Shown here in pieces: positions 8,341 through 16,426 of a DNA stretch of 64,000 nt (the first letter of the stretch is position 1; every line of letters starts with the position of its first letter). This DNA is from Paenibacillus radicis (ex Xue et al. 2023) (GTDB taxonomy: Bacteria > Bacillota > Bacilli > Paenibacillales > NBRC-103111). The notes beneath the pieces are model-generated. The model did not search any database. It saw only the letters and a list, made by a program, of their open reading frames with translations, and had not been told where the DNA came from. The position numbers and the translations under genes are program-made. The stretch is taken from the NCBI RefSeq assembly GCF_024722015.1, contig NZ_JANQBD010000003.1, positions 1 through 64,000 of the forward strand, given 5' to 3'.

Positions 8341-9627
8341 ATGAAGTTTAAACAATCAGAAGTACAAAATCAACGAATTGAACGAATTAGCACATCTCAT
8401 CTTGTTGTAGGTATCGATATGGCTAAAGAAACTCATGTGGCGCAAGCTACGAATTTTCGCGGAATCGTGCTCTCGAATCGACACCTCTCATTTAGTAACA
8501 CCATAGAAGGCTTTGAAAAGCTGCAGCGTTGGATAGAAGGACTTCAGCAGAAGCACCGTTTGAATAGTTTTATCATTGGCATGGAACCTACAGGACATTA
8601 TTGGTGGAACCTGGCGAATTGGCTTACAAACAAAGGAACGAACGTTGTCCTAGTGAATCCAGCCACCACCAAAAGAAACAAGGAGAATCGCGATAATAGT
8701 CCTTCCAAGAGTGATCCGAAGGATGCTCTTGTCATCGCGGATATTGTAAGCCGTGGTTATTATTATGAACATACGCGACAAACCCAAGAGTTTCAAAGAC
8801 TTCGCACCCTGATGAGCGATCGGGAGTTCTGGGTCGCCTACAGTGTCCGGTTGCAGAATCGGATTATCCGTTGGTTAGACATTCGCTTTCCAGAGTATAC
8901 ATCGGTGTTTAAGGATTGGACTTGCAAACGTTCAATGGCCACATTGAACGAGTTACCATTACCGCAGGATCTCGCATCACGATCCATAACCGAGATGATT
9001 ACGACTTGGAGAAAGCATATGCACAGAGCAGGCGGCTCTACAGGCACGCAGAAAGCTGCTGAGCTTATCTCTCAAGCCAAGCGGAGTGTGGGTGATGTCA
9101 CAGCGTTATCTGAAGCAAAGCAAGATTTGGAACGATTAATTGAAGAGTATGAGCGCATCGTGGAAATGCTAGGGGGAATGCAGAAGCAAATCCTAGAAAT
9201 ACTTAGTGAGATTCCGATGGCAAGTCAGCTTCGTTCCATAAAGGGGCTTGGCCCCATCTTTGTTGCAGCGATATTAGCTGGTGCGGGTGATCTTAGACAA
9301 TATGCGCATGGACGTCAGTTACTTCGAAAAGCCGGTCTTAATCTAGCTGAAAGTACGTCGGGAAAACGAAAGGGACAGATCGTCATATCGAAACGAGGAG
9401 ATTCTACCTTACGTAAATATTTGTTTCTCGCTACCATCCAACTCATTGGTGTCAATCCTGTATTTCGAGAATTACATGAGTATAACGTTAAAGTTAAGCA
9501 TATGAAGAAACAGAGATCTGTATTTAAACTGCTGGGAAAAGTAGCTCGAATCTTAATCAGTATTGTCCAAAAAGGTGAAGCATTTACGCCTGAAAAGGCA
9601 AGTCACATCATTGCGCAAGCTGCATAA
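8341..9627 (+). CDS. IS110-family transposase (DEDD recombinase)
   Basis: A full-length 428-residue recombinase of the RuvC-like DEDD class (Transposase_9 plus Transposase_20). Visible acidic residues are D26 in VVGIDMAKE, E82 in GMEPTGHYWW, and D125/D128 in KSDPKDA. The C-terminal domain holds the IKGLGPIFVAAILAGAG helix-hairpin-helix and GLNLAESTSGKRKG, where the family's catalytic Ser lies. The start is supported by AAGGAGG eleven bases upstream. No frame damage is seen, so the element may be active. Fragments of near-identical sequence occur at 27,593 (C-terminal) and 40,131 (N-terminal). Confidence 0.95.
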   Translation: MKFKQSEVQNQRIERISTSHLVVGIDMAKETHVAQATNFRGIVLSNRHLSFSNTIEGFEKLQRWIEGLQQKHRLNSFIIGMEPTGHYWWNLANWLTNKGTNVVLVNPATTKRNKENRDNSPSKSDPKDALVIADIVSRGYYYEHTRQTQEFQRLRTLMSDREFWVAYSVRLQNRIIRWLDIRFPEYTSVFKDWTCKRSMATLNELPLPQDLASRSITEMITTWRKHMHRAGGSTGTQKAAELISQAKRSVGDVTALSEAKQDLERLIEEYERIVEMLGGMQKQILEILSEIPMASQLRSIKGLGPIFVAAILAGAGDLRQYAHGRQLLRKAGLNLAESTSGKRKGQIVISKRGDSTLRKYLFLATIQLIGVNPVFRELHEYNVKVKHMKKQRSVFKLLGKVARILISIVQKGEAFTPEKASHIIAQAA

Positions 9628-10007
9628 CACTGCAAATACCACGTATTTTGACTCATTCGCAGGATTTTACAAAGAAAGCACGGAGAACCGAGTTCCTGCC
9701 CGAAAAGGGCTTAGACCCGTCCGCTAAACGCAATCGGTCTCCACACCTTGGATAGGTATGACGATGGAATGTAAGGGCATAGACCCGTAGAGCCATGGGA
9801 TGGTAAGCTTCCAGGGTATTCGTGGAATATGCGTGCAGTAGAGTGAAATTTAGGGGAATGGATTTTACGGCTCCTCTGTTCCCGCACGCTTTAAATGAAA
9901 GAGTTTTATCCATAGGACTTCGTTTTCTAAGTGGTCGTTATTTTCAAGGTGATGAAATCCTGCGAATGAGTGAGTATACGTTAGATAAACCCTTAAAACC
10001 GAGGGAC
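9628..10007 (+). ncRNA. Structured non-coding tail of the IS110 element (candidate guide RNA)
   Basis: About 380 bases after the transposase have no open frame but are conserved at 27,899-28,287 and in part at 12,425, 25,490 and 1-120. Shared blocks include GACTCATTCGCAGGATTTTA, AGAACCGAGTTCCTGCCCG, ATGGGATGGTAAGCTTCC and ATCCTGCGAATGAGTGAG. At 25,500 the GGATGG/CTTCC stem is replaced by GGAGGGTGAACCTCC, still able to pair, which suggests selection on RNA structure. IS1111-type IS110 elements encode their recognition RNA downstream of the transposase; I infer the same here. Confidence 0.5.
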
Positions 10008-10271
10008 GGGCAGTAATCCGCAGCTAAAAGGTTAATATTATCATACGATTCACCTTAAATTGGCAACAAAAATAAGAGTCATTAATCATATTAATAGGAC
10101 AATTCGAAGACAGCTTCATCGATTGGTGGTCATCTTGAATCGCTAAACATTGCAAAAAACCGAGGAATGCTTGCCTTTTCGCAGACATATCCTCGGTTAC
10201 TTACCTTCCTCACCTTTTCAATTTGATTGCATAAATTAGGTAACATCTAAGATGCCTAGAGGTGGATGTAG

Positions 10272-10895
10272 ATGATTTATTATTGTCCTTACTGTATTCA
10301 TTTGATCGACTATGCAACAAAAAATAACACAACGATCATTGATGAATGGAATTGCGTCCTTGCTCCGCCTCCGCCTAAGCTTCAATTCGTCACTGTCGAC
10401 CCGAAAACAAGCGCACTGCTCGTTCTAGATATGGAAGTGACGATATGTAATAATCCTCGCTGTATTGCATCCATCTCAAATATCAATCCGTTACTGACGA
10501 AAAGCCGTGAACGGGGCATGTTAGTTGTTTATAGTCTTACACATAATGGAAATGTCTCAGATATTGTTCCTCAGCTTTCTCCCTTGCCCAATGATCCCGT
10601 TGTGAAATCTAACGTTGATAAATTTTATGAAACCGATCTCGATCAAATCCTAAAAGAGCACGGCATAAAAACCGTGCTCGTTACCGGGTACGCCGCTAAT
10701 GGTGCAGTCCTTCATACAGCGACAAGCGCTGCTTTTCGGGGATATCATGTCATTGTACCTGTTGACGGAATTCCAGCATTTAATCCTTATGCCGAACAGT
10801 ATACATCTTGGCATATGTTGAATAGTCCGGGGACCCGGAACCAGGCCATTTTAACCAAAGGAGATTGGATACAATTCGGTCATCCTTATCAGTAA
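10272..10895 (+). CDS. Isochorismatase-family protein lacking the catalytic cysteine
   Basis: A 207-residue protein. Residues about 45-205 show the isochorismatase-like hydrolase fold: ALLVLDM (catalytic Asp), a Lys in VVKSNVDKF, and TGYAANGAVLHTA followed by RGYHVIVPVDGIPA. The position that carries Cys in nicotinamidases and most cysteine hydrolases is part of A-N-G-A-V-L and has no Cys, as in a subgroup with the NGAV motif and in EntB-type isochorismatases. Its chemistry is therefore uncertain. Residues 1-40 (MIYYCPYCIHL, with a CxxC) are an unusual N-terminal addition and could in part be non-native. The ribosome site GAGGTGG lies before ATG 10,272. Confidence 0.75.
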   Translation: MIYYCPYCIHLIDYATKNNTTIIDEWNCVLAPPPPKLQFVTVDPKTSALLVLDMEVTICNNPRCIASISNINPLLTKSRERGMLVVYSLTHNGNVSDIVPQLSPLPNDPVVKSNVDKFYETDLDQILKEHGIKTVLVTGYAANGAVLHTATSAAFRGYHVIVPVDGIPAFNPYAEQYTSWHMLNSPGTRNQAILTKGDWIQFGHPYQ

Positions 10896-10948
10896 TACTA
10901 TTTTACAATCATTTTACAAATATTTGCTTAAGAACATCAAAGGTACGC

Positions 10949-11030
10949 AAACGGGACACGATAGTAAAAAAAAGGGAGTAGCTCGCCACGAACGGCAACT
11001 GCTCCCTGTTTTATTGAAATAACGGGAGAT
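10949..11030. repeat. Dispersed hairpin repeat, diverged copy
   Basis: ACACGATAGT, a GGGAGTAGC..GCAACTGCTCCC imperfect stem with TGTTTT, then GAAATAACGGGAG. The order matches the repeat family. It lies between the isochorismatase-like gene and the small immunity-type genes, so it can separate their transcription. Confidence 0.5.
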
Positions 11031-11085
11031 TAATTCAATTTTAATGTGATACAATGTGGCGAAATAGAAAGAACGGAGTGAAGCA

Positions 11086-11349
11086 TTGAATAAAGATGTT
11101 ATGTGGGGAATTTTTGTTTCTGAAGATATTAAACGTTTTCCAAATTTCTTTCCCATCGGTTTTTACGCGACTCGTGAAAAGGCAGTCGAAGTAATTCAAG
11201 GGTTTCCAAAAAACGTTAATTATGATTTGCTCAAGCTGCCTCTGAACCGCAATTTTGCTTATTTTCATATGAAAAGCGGCAAGTTGGTAGGTATGGATGG
11301 TATTTACCACGAGCACTTTCATTTTAAGGGTGAACATGAAAGTGACTGA
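11086..11349 (+). CDS. Small protein, possible immunity-type (DUF7710-like)
   Basis: An 87-residue acidic/aromatic protein starting with TTG 11,086, preceded by CGGAGTG. The pattern W-x-F-V ... F-P-x-G-x-F/Y ... E-K-A ... I at the N-terminus and E-H-F-H-F near the C-terminus resembles small DUF7710-type proteins found in polymorphic-toxin immunity arrays; this resemblance is from memory and weak. It overlaps the next gene by 14 bases, so the two are translationally coupled. Confidence 0.55.
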   Translation: MNKDVMWGIFVSEDIKRFPNFFPIGFYATREKAVEVIQGFPKNVNYDLLKLPLNRNFAYFHMKSGKLVGMDGIYHEHFHFKGEHESD

Positions 11350-11779
11350 GCTAACGGATTTCGATGCCGATCTAAGCAGAAGTAAGAGGGGTCAGTTTAT
11401 GATAAAGCCCGTACTAAAATATCTTGATATTGTGCAAATAAAAGATGGCTCAAAAGGATTCCTTGCTCGTGGTGCTGCTTATATTGGAGAGGAGGAAGCT
11501 GATGGAGTCGAATATTTCTATTTTCGTGTTATGACTACGGACAGACTCCATTCCATGCTTGATGAAGAGCATATAATTGATGGGCGAGCGACATTTATAG
11601 TGCATACATTTGATCAAACTACAATTGAAGAACGAATAAATGTAGTTTTACGAGATTCGATTCGTCCAACGTGGGGAGAAGTAGCTTTAGCCATTAACCG
11701 CTATTTGAGTTGGGAATACGATAGCATTAAATATGAAACCATTGAAGAAGCATTGGCAAGAATAAACAAGGTGGACTAA
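11336..11779 (+). CDS. Imm8-like immunity protein
   Basis: A 147-residue cytosolic protein. The pattern FRVMTTDRLHSML, then G-R-A-T-F-I-V-H-T-F-D, then WGEVALAINRYLSWEYDS fits the Imm8 family (F-x-V-x-T-P-x-x-L, G-x-x-x-I-V-x-x-Y/F-D, W-x-E-V-A-x-x-I-x-R-x-x-x-W-E-F/Y), small proteins that neutralise a cognate secreted toxin. ATG at 11,336 is preferred over upstream in-frame codons because AAGGG lies six bases before it and it starts inside the previous gene's end. No toxin gene is next to it. Confidence 0.6.
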   Translation: MKVTELTDFDADLSRSKRGQFMIKPVLKYLDIVQIKDGSKGFLARGAAYIGEEEADGVEYFYFRVMTTDRLHSMLDEEHIIDGRATFIVHTFDQTTIEERINVVLRDSIRPTWGEVALAINRYLSWEYDSIKYETIEEALARINKVD

Positions 11780-11943
11780 GCTAACGGAGAACAAGAACTC
11801 AATAATCACCAAGAACGACAGAGGATCTTTTTTGACGGTCTGCAGTTTTCTAAAATGACGACCGATTAGTATATGGAAGATAACCTATTATTGATGGTGG
11901 GTTGTTTCTTAATGAAAATTTTCTAGGGATGTGAACTATACAT

Positions 11944-12378
11944 ATGTGGAAAAAATTCATCAGCTCATTTTCTGCTGAACATCAATTTAAAGATCCAGCA
12001 ACTGATGCCGAAATGACAACTATTAAGGAAAAACTAAATATTGAGCTACCTGAAGAGTTGCAACAATTATTCAGTGAAACAAACGGGGTATTTGATGAAT
12101 TCGATTGTCCGTTAATTTGGTCCATTAATCAAATCATAAAAGATAATTTAAATTATAGAGAAGATGAAGATTTTAAGGATATCTATATGCCTTTTGATCA
12201 TTTATTGTTTTTTTCTGATGCAGGAGACGGCGATTTATTCGGTTACGGAATATTAAACGGAGCAATCCAAAAAACTGACGTTTATGTTTGGAATCATGAA
12301 GATGATAGCCGAACTTGGGTCGCTTCTTCGTTAAAAGAATTTATAAGAGGTTGGGTTTCAGGTGATATTTCTATTTAA
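11944..12378 (+). CDS. SMI1/KNR4 (SUKH) family immunity protein
   Basis: A 144-residue SUKH-1 domain protein. The N-terminal helix pair reads ATDAEMTTIKEKLNIELPEELQQLFSETNG (shown in full only by position, residues about 18-49), followed by the typical F-S-D-A-G-D-G-D-L-F-G-Y strand (about residues 88-99) and VYVWNHEDDSRTWVASSLKEFI. SUKH proteins in bacteria are mostly immunity proteins against contact-dependent or polymorphic toxins. No toxin lies beside it, but an RHS fragment is present at 38.8 kb. The start ATG 11,944 has GGGATG about ten bases upstream. Confidence 0.85.
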   Translation: MWKKFISSFSAEHQFKDPATDAEMTTIKEKLNIELPEELQQLFSETNGVFDEFDCPLIWSINQIIKDNLNYREDEDFKDIYMPFDHLLFFSDAGDGDLFGYGILNGAIQKTDVYVWNHEDDSRTWVASSLKEFIRGWVSGDISI

Positions 12379-12424
12379 TTCAAAACCTGTCATTAATCTC
12401 TAACGGGATACTATCTGTTATCCA

Positions 12425-12495
12425 AGGCAACGATATCCTGCGAATGAGTGAGTAGACTTAAGATAAACTATTAAAACCGAGGGACGTGCAGTTTT
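12425..12495 (+). mobile_element. IS110 3'-tail remnant
   Basis: GATATCCTGCGAATGAGTGA, then AAACTATTAAAACCGAGGG and ACGTGCAGTTTTACGCAA (pieces across 12,426-12,503) match the end of the intact IS110 tail. Only the last 70 bases survive, joined to the downstream half of a hairpin repeat. Confidence 0.65.
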
Positions 12496-12629
12496 ACGCA
12501 ATGGCAATGGCAAGGAATTCTTGCAAGTGAGAAGAATTAGTCTAGACGAGTATAAGTTAAGCAGTATCAATTAAAATAAATCTTTAATGAGAGAACCAAT
12601 TTCGGTCGCAATAATATCTTTTTAAAGAA
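12496..12629. other. Short AT-rich intergenic stretch
   Basis: No gene, repeat or hairpin is seen between the IS110 remnant and the following gene relic. Confidence 0.3.
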
Positions 12630-12946
12630 TACATAATGTCTCTCAAGTAGTAATTGACTTCTTAAGTGAGTTTTCTTTCACACTCCCTATTATATTTAGA
12701 CACGTTTACTTTGATCATGTAAATAATATCGCAGATAACAATTCGCAAGATGGGAACAAGTCTTGTATTGATAATAACTTATTAATAATAGGATCTGGTT
12801 TGAACGGTGACCCCATTGTACTGGATACAACAACATTGACGGTTGGCTACGTATTTCACGTTGAACTCTGGGGGCAAGAAGGTGAAGACTATAATCCAAG
12901 AGAACAATCCTTTATTGATTTAAAGTGTTCAGTTGACCAGTTTTAG
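12630..12946 (+). pseudogene. C-terminal relic of a SUKH-like immunity protein
   Basis: An open frame without a credible start (stop at about 12,625, no ATG/GTG with ribosome site) encodes about 105 residues. Residues in the middle read LLIIGSGLNGDPIVLDTTTL, then VGYVFHVELW, and SFIDLKCSV near the end. The G-S-G-x-N-G-D-P-I-V-L-D pattern fits the central strand pair of SMI1/KNR4-type proteins. I infer the remains of a second immunity gene in the same array. Confidence 0.45.
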
Positions 12947-13013
12947 CTTAATTGTATAACTTCTGAAAATTATCCAGTGGATGCACTCCAAGCAGAAAAT
13001 TACATCAACGAAA

Positions 13014-13106
13014 AGTGATTCAACTAACGAGACATTCTAGCTCAATAAACAACTAAAACGCAACTGCCGGAATGGATCGGCAGCCGCGTTGTGCTAACAA
13101 GCAGGA
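13014..13106. repeat. Dispersed hairpin repeat
   Basis: CAACTAACGAGACATTCTAG then CTCAATAAACA, a stem AACTGCCGGA..TCGGCAGCCGCGTT, then GTGCTAACAAGCAG. All parts of the repeat are present in order, with the tail mutated from GTTAACGGGCAG. Confidence 0.6.
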
Positions 13107-13190
13107 TAATGACAGGTGCGGTGCTGAGAAATGGTAAAATCCCCTTTTTTCATTTCAAAAAATTCAGATTCAGTAGACACCATCTAATTT

Positions 13191-13364
13191 ATGAACCCCG
13201 AGCAAGACACAGAATTTCCAATTGTGTCTTGCTCGGGGTTCATTTTTATTACCAATTGTGCAACAACACAAAACTACTCAAATATAATCACCGTCAATAG
13301 TACATTTATCGATTCTAATTAAGCATACTTGTGTCGCATTAGTTCGACACAAGTATGCTTAATT
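13191..13364. repeat. Element with two long perfect palindromes
   Basis: First, a perfect 20 bp inverted repeat with arms ATGAACCCCGAGCAAGACAC and its complement (13,191-13,243), followed by TTTTTATT. Second, a 20 bp inverted repeat with arms AATTAAGCATACTTGTGTCG and its complement (13,317-13,364). A further ACGACTCAAATATACTTAATT lies after it in direct order (begins 13,374). Hairpin with T tract, then inverted box, forward box, second forward box, is the same architecture as the TGTCGGG elements, but with different box sequences. Confidence 0.7.
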
Positions 13365-13703
13365 AACGATAGCACGACTCAAATATACTTAATTATAACA
13401 CGGTACCGAGAAATCCTTTAATAATAGGGAATAGGTGGTAATTAACAATTAGGGTGGTTCAAAATTATGGAGCTCCAAAAAAAAGGAAATTAAATAGCAA
13501 TTCCTCAATTCAAGAGCGATCTACGGGAGGAGACGTATAAAGGAATGTTGTCTAAACTGTGTTTTAGACAATATGAATCTTAAAAAAATCGATGTTCCAA
13601 TACAGATATAAAATCGGCACTTCCTTACATTAGGAGAGAATACTTATTCTTGTAATATTTGGTTATTTCATCGTATATTAGAACATATGAAAGAGGGGGG
13701 CGA

Positions 13704-14720
13704 TTGAGTCTGATAACAGTAGACGAACTAACAAAAGTATACAAAGTACGCAGCAGGAAAAAGACTCCGATTGAAAAAGGGATCTTCAATTCTATCAAAA
13801 GGTTTACCAAGCTTCGTCAATATCAAAATATTTCTGCTGTTAACAATATTAGCTTCACTATTGATACTGGCGAAACTGTAGGTTTTTTAGGTCCAAATGG
13901 AGCTGGAAAATCCACTCTGGTAAAAATGTTGGCAGGTATTCTTGTTCCAACCTCAGGTAGTTTAAAAGTTAATGGAGTCACTCCTCATCGAGACAGAATG
14001 AATTATGCTATGAATATCGGAGTTGTGTTTGGCCAAAGGACGACCCTTTGGTGGGATCTCCCCCTTAGCCATTCGTTTGATCTCTTGCGGGTAATTTACG
14101 AGATCACACCACAGGATTATGAAACGACTTTGCGTTGGTTAATAGAACTTCTCGAACTAGAACCCATATTAGATCGGCCTGTCAGGCAGCTCTCACTTGG
14201 TCAAAGGATGCGGGCAGAATTAGCTGCTGCACTCCTTCATCGACCGCAGGTGCTTTTTCTCGATGAACCAACAATCGGATTGGATATAGCCGTTAAGCAA
14301 CGAATTCGCACATCCCTTCGGGAGTTGAATCGGGAATGGGGGGTAACCATCCTTCTTACAACTCATGATCTTCGAGATATAGAGGAGATTTGTCAAAGGC
14401 TAATTGTAATAGATAAAGGTCAACTCATGTACAACGGTTCCCTCAACCATTTTCGCGAGCAATTTTGTGGCAACAGAGTCATTCGAGTAGCATTGACAGA
14501 CAGACATATCGCAAATCGGTTAGTACAAGATCCACCACCTGAAGTGACTTATACTGAACAAGAAGGGCCCTGGGTAACATTATACTTTGATCAAGCGAAA
14601 ACTAAAGCGGCGGATGTTGCTAGTTGGATTATGAATAAATACATAGTGATGGATCTCGTGGTTGAGGAACCTTCTATAGAGAAGACTGTTACCGAATTAT
14701 ATAGGAGTGAAATGAAGTGA
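13704..14720 (+). CDS. ABC-2 type exporter, ATP-binding protein
   Basis: A 338-residue ABC ATPase of the drug/viologen/lipopolysaccharide exporter group. The Walker A motif GPNGAGKST lies at about residue 64, the signature LSLGQRMRAELAAALLHRPQ and Walker B VLFLDEPTIGLD follow, then the H-loop TTHD. After about residue 245 a C-terminal extension typical of these exporters (KGQLMYNGSLNHF onward). TTG at 13,704 is preferred: GAGGGGGG lies seven bases upstream, while the upstream ATG at 13,659 has no ribosome site. It forms an operon with the next three genes. Confidence 0.9.
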   Translation: MSLITVDELTKVYKVRSRKKTPIEKGIFNSIKRFTKLRQYQNISAVNNISFTIDTGETVGFLGPNGAGKSTLVKMLAGILVPTSGSLKVNGVTPHRDRMNYAMNIGVVFGQRTTLWWDLPLSHSFDLLRVIYEITPQDYETTLRWLIELLELEPILDRPVRQLSLGQRMRAELAAALLHRPQVLFLDEPTIGLDIAVKQRIRTSLRELNREWGVTILLTTHDLRDIEEICQRLIVIDKGQLMYNGSLNHFREQFCGNRVIRVALTDRHIANRLVQDPPPEVTYTEQEGPWVTLYFDQAKTKAADVASWIMNKYIVMDLVVEEPSIEKTVTELYRSEMK

Positions 14721-14730
14721 TGATGTTGAT

Positions 14731-15582
14731 ATGGGTCTGAGAAAGCACAATTTTGAAGTTCGCCGGTCAAGTCGGTCTTTGCCGATATTATTGCATAAGT
14801 ACACATATTTAAGCTTAATTGCTTATCGCCGCGCTGCTACCCACCGTGTTGCCTATTTGCTAAGTCTGTTGGGAAATATAGTCCGGGTTATTGCTTTTGC
14901 AGCACTTTGGCAGGTTGCGCTTTCTGGGCGTCCAGGTATTGGTGATTATAGTCAACAAACCTTCTTAACCTACGTATTAATCGCTTTTATGCTTGATGGG
15001 CTGATCAGTTTTCGTACAGAGAGTTTAATCGCACAATCCGTACGTACCGGAGACGTTTTTACAGATTTAATTAGGCCTCTCAATCATCAGATACTTCATT
15101 TCTCTAACGCTATAGGAACTGCTCTTATAGAAGGTATCTGGTTGATCTTGATCACAGGGCTATTGGGCTATGTATGGCTAGATATCCTAATACCACAGGA
15201 TTGGACTACAGTCCTCTTTTTTTTGATCAGCGTAATCCTAGCCATAGTTATCAAATACGATATAGCCTACCTTACTGGGGTAGCAGCATTTTGGCTAACT
15301 GATATCCGGGGCTTGATTGTAACTCGAGCTACTCTTGTTGGAATCCTTGGAGGAGCCTATTTCCCACTGGAGCTCTTGCCACATTCGGTACGAAGCCTAC
15401 TTGACATTCTTCCATTCGCTGGAACTATTGCTATACCAGCCCGGATTTTCACTGGTCAAATATCTGGCGAAGTCTTATGGACTTCCTTGATTCATCAGTT
15501 GTTTTGGGCGGTCGTTTTGTGGCTGTTTGCCCGAATGGTTTGGAACAGGGCGGTGAGGAGGGTTAGTGTCAATGGCGGTTAA
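14731..15582 (+). CDS. ABC-2 family transporter permease
   Basis: A 283-residue integral membrane protein with six predicted helices (around residues 45-65, 75-95, 130-155, 160-185, 200-225, 250-275). It belongs to the ABC-2 membrane family that pairs with a second permease in viologen-exporter-like systems. It follows the ATPase by 10 bases and overlaps the next permease, so all three are co-translated. The substrate is unknown. No strong ribosome site precedes the ATG; coupling to the ATPase stop is likely. Confidence 0.85.
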   Translation: MGLRKHNFEVRRSSRSLPILLHKYTYLSLIAYRRAATHRVAYLLSLLGNIVRVIAFAALWQVALSGRPGIGDYSQQTFLTYVLIAFMLDGLISFRTESLIAQSVRTGDVFTDLIRPLNHQILHFSNAIGTALIEGIWLILITGLLGYVWLDILIPQDWTTVLFFLISVILAIVIKYDIAYLTGVAAFWLTDIRGLIVTRATLVGILGGAYFPLELLPHSVRSLLDILPFAGTIAIPARIFTGQISGEVLWTSLIHQLFWAVVLWLFARMVWNRAVRRVSVNGG

Positions 15583-16381
15583 TCCCCGACAATTGAGTCG
15601 GCATCTAAGACTTTATCCAAGTTTCTTAAAACAATCGATCAAGTCTCACTTGGAATATGATGTTGACTTCTTTATGGGTGTCTTTGCTTCGGTATCCGGT
15701 CACCTGGCTGCTCTCATTTTTTTAACTATCCTCTATCAAGATATACCAGCTATTTCAGGTTGGACAAGATGGGAGGTCATATTTTTATACGGTCTAGCCG
15801 TATTGTCCAGAGCTTTCGCAAGTACCCTGTTCCAAGGAGTATGGTCAATCAGCGGCATTATTGCTAAGGGTGAACTGGATAAACTCTTGGTTCGTCCGGT
15901 CTCACCGTTGTTTCAGATTATGGGTTCTACCTTTGGCGTACAGGGACTCGGCCATCTCCTCAGTGGCAGCACTATGTTAATATTTGCAGGATTCAATGTC
16001 GGGTTAATATGGACTTTCCATCACATTTTTTGGTTGCTAGTAGCCCTTGTATCCGGCTGTTTGGTTCTTGTAAGTGCGTTGTTGATTGCAGAAAGCATAA
16101 CATTTTGGACCGGGGGACAGCAGACTAATTTGCCTTATCTCGCCTATCAACTAGGGGAACTTGGAAGATACCCTTTAGAAATTTATCCTTGGCCTGTCCG
16201 CTCTTTGATAACGTGGGTGATTCCTTTTGCATTTGGCACGTATTATCCCACTGCTGCAATTTTCCACAAGCCTGAAGAACAGTTGGCAGTTTTATCACCT
16301 GTTATGGCTATATTCATTATGTTCTTGTCGATTATAGTTTGGCGGGCTGGGCTTCGCAGCTATACAGGAACCGGTTCTTAA
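15572..16381 (+). CDS. ABC-2 family transporter permease, second subunit
   Basis: A 269-residue, six-helix protein of the DUF990 / ABC2_membrane_6 type, the usual partner of the preceding permease. SISGIIAKGELDKLLVRPVS is the conserved cytoplasmic loop (positions about 90-110). ATG at 15,572 has GAGGAGGG ten bases upstream and overlaps the end of the previous gene by 11 bases. With the ATPase and other permease it forms a heterotrimeric-type exporter. Confidence 0.85.
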   Translation: MAVNPRQLSRHLRLYPSFLKQSIKSHLEYDVDFFMGVFASVSGHLAALIFLTILYQDIPAISGWTRWEVIFLYGLAVLSRAFASTLFQGVWSISGIIAKGELDKLLVRPVSPLFQIMGSTFGVQGLGHLLSGSTMLIFAGFNVGLIWTFHHIFWLLVALVSGCLVLVSALLIAESITFWTGGQQTNLPYLAYQLGELGRYPLEIYPWPVRSLITWVIPFAFGTYYPTAAIFHKPEEQLAVLSPVMAIFIMFLSIIVWRAGLRSYTGTGS

Positions 16382-16426
16382 CCATTTTAGAATAATCAAT
16401 TTATTCATTTTAAGGAGGAGAAATTC

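Larger units (their letters stand above)
8229..10007 (+). mobile_element. Intact IS110-family insertion sequence
   Basis: The left end (CTAAACATTCCTGTTAGGGC) is the first sequence shared with the fragment at 40,016. The right end is placed where the tail CCGAGGGACGGGCAG of several remnants converges. It comprises a 112 bp leader, the transposase at 8341-9627 and a 380 bp structured non-coding tail. There are no long terminal inverted repeats and no obvious target duplication, as is usual for IS110. It appears to sit inside a hairpin repeat. Exact ends are uncertain by a few bases. Confidence 0.75.
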
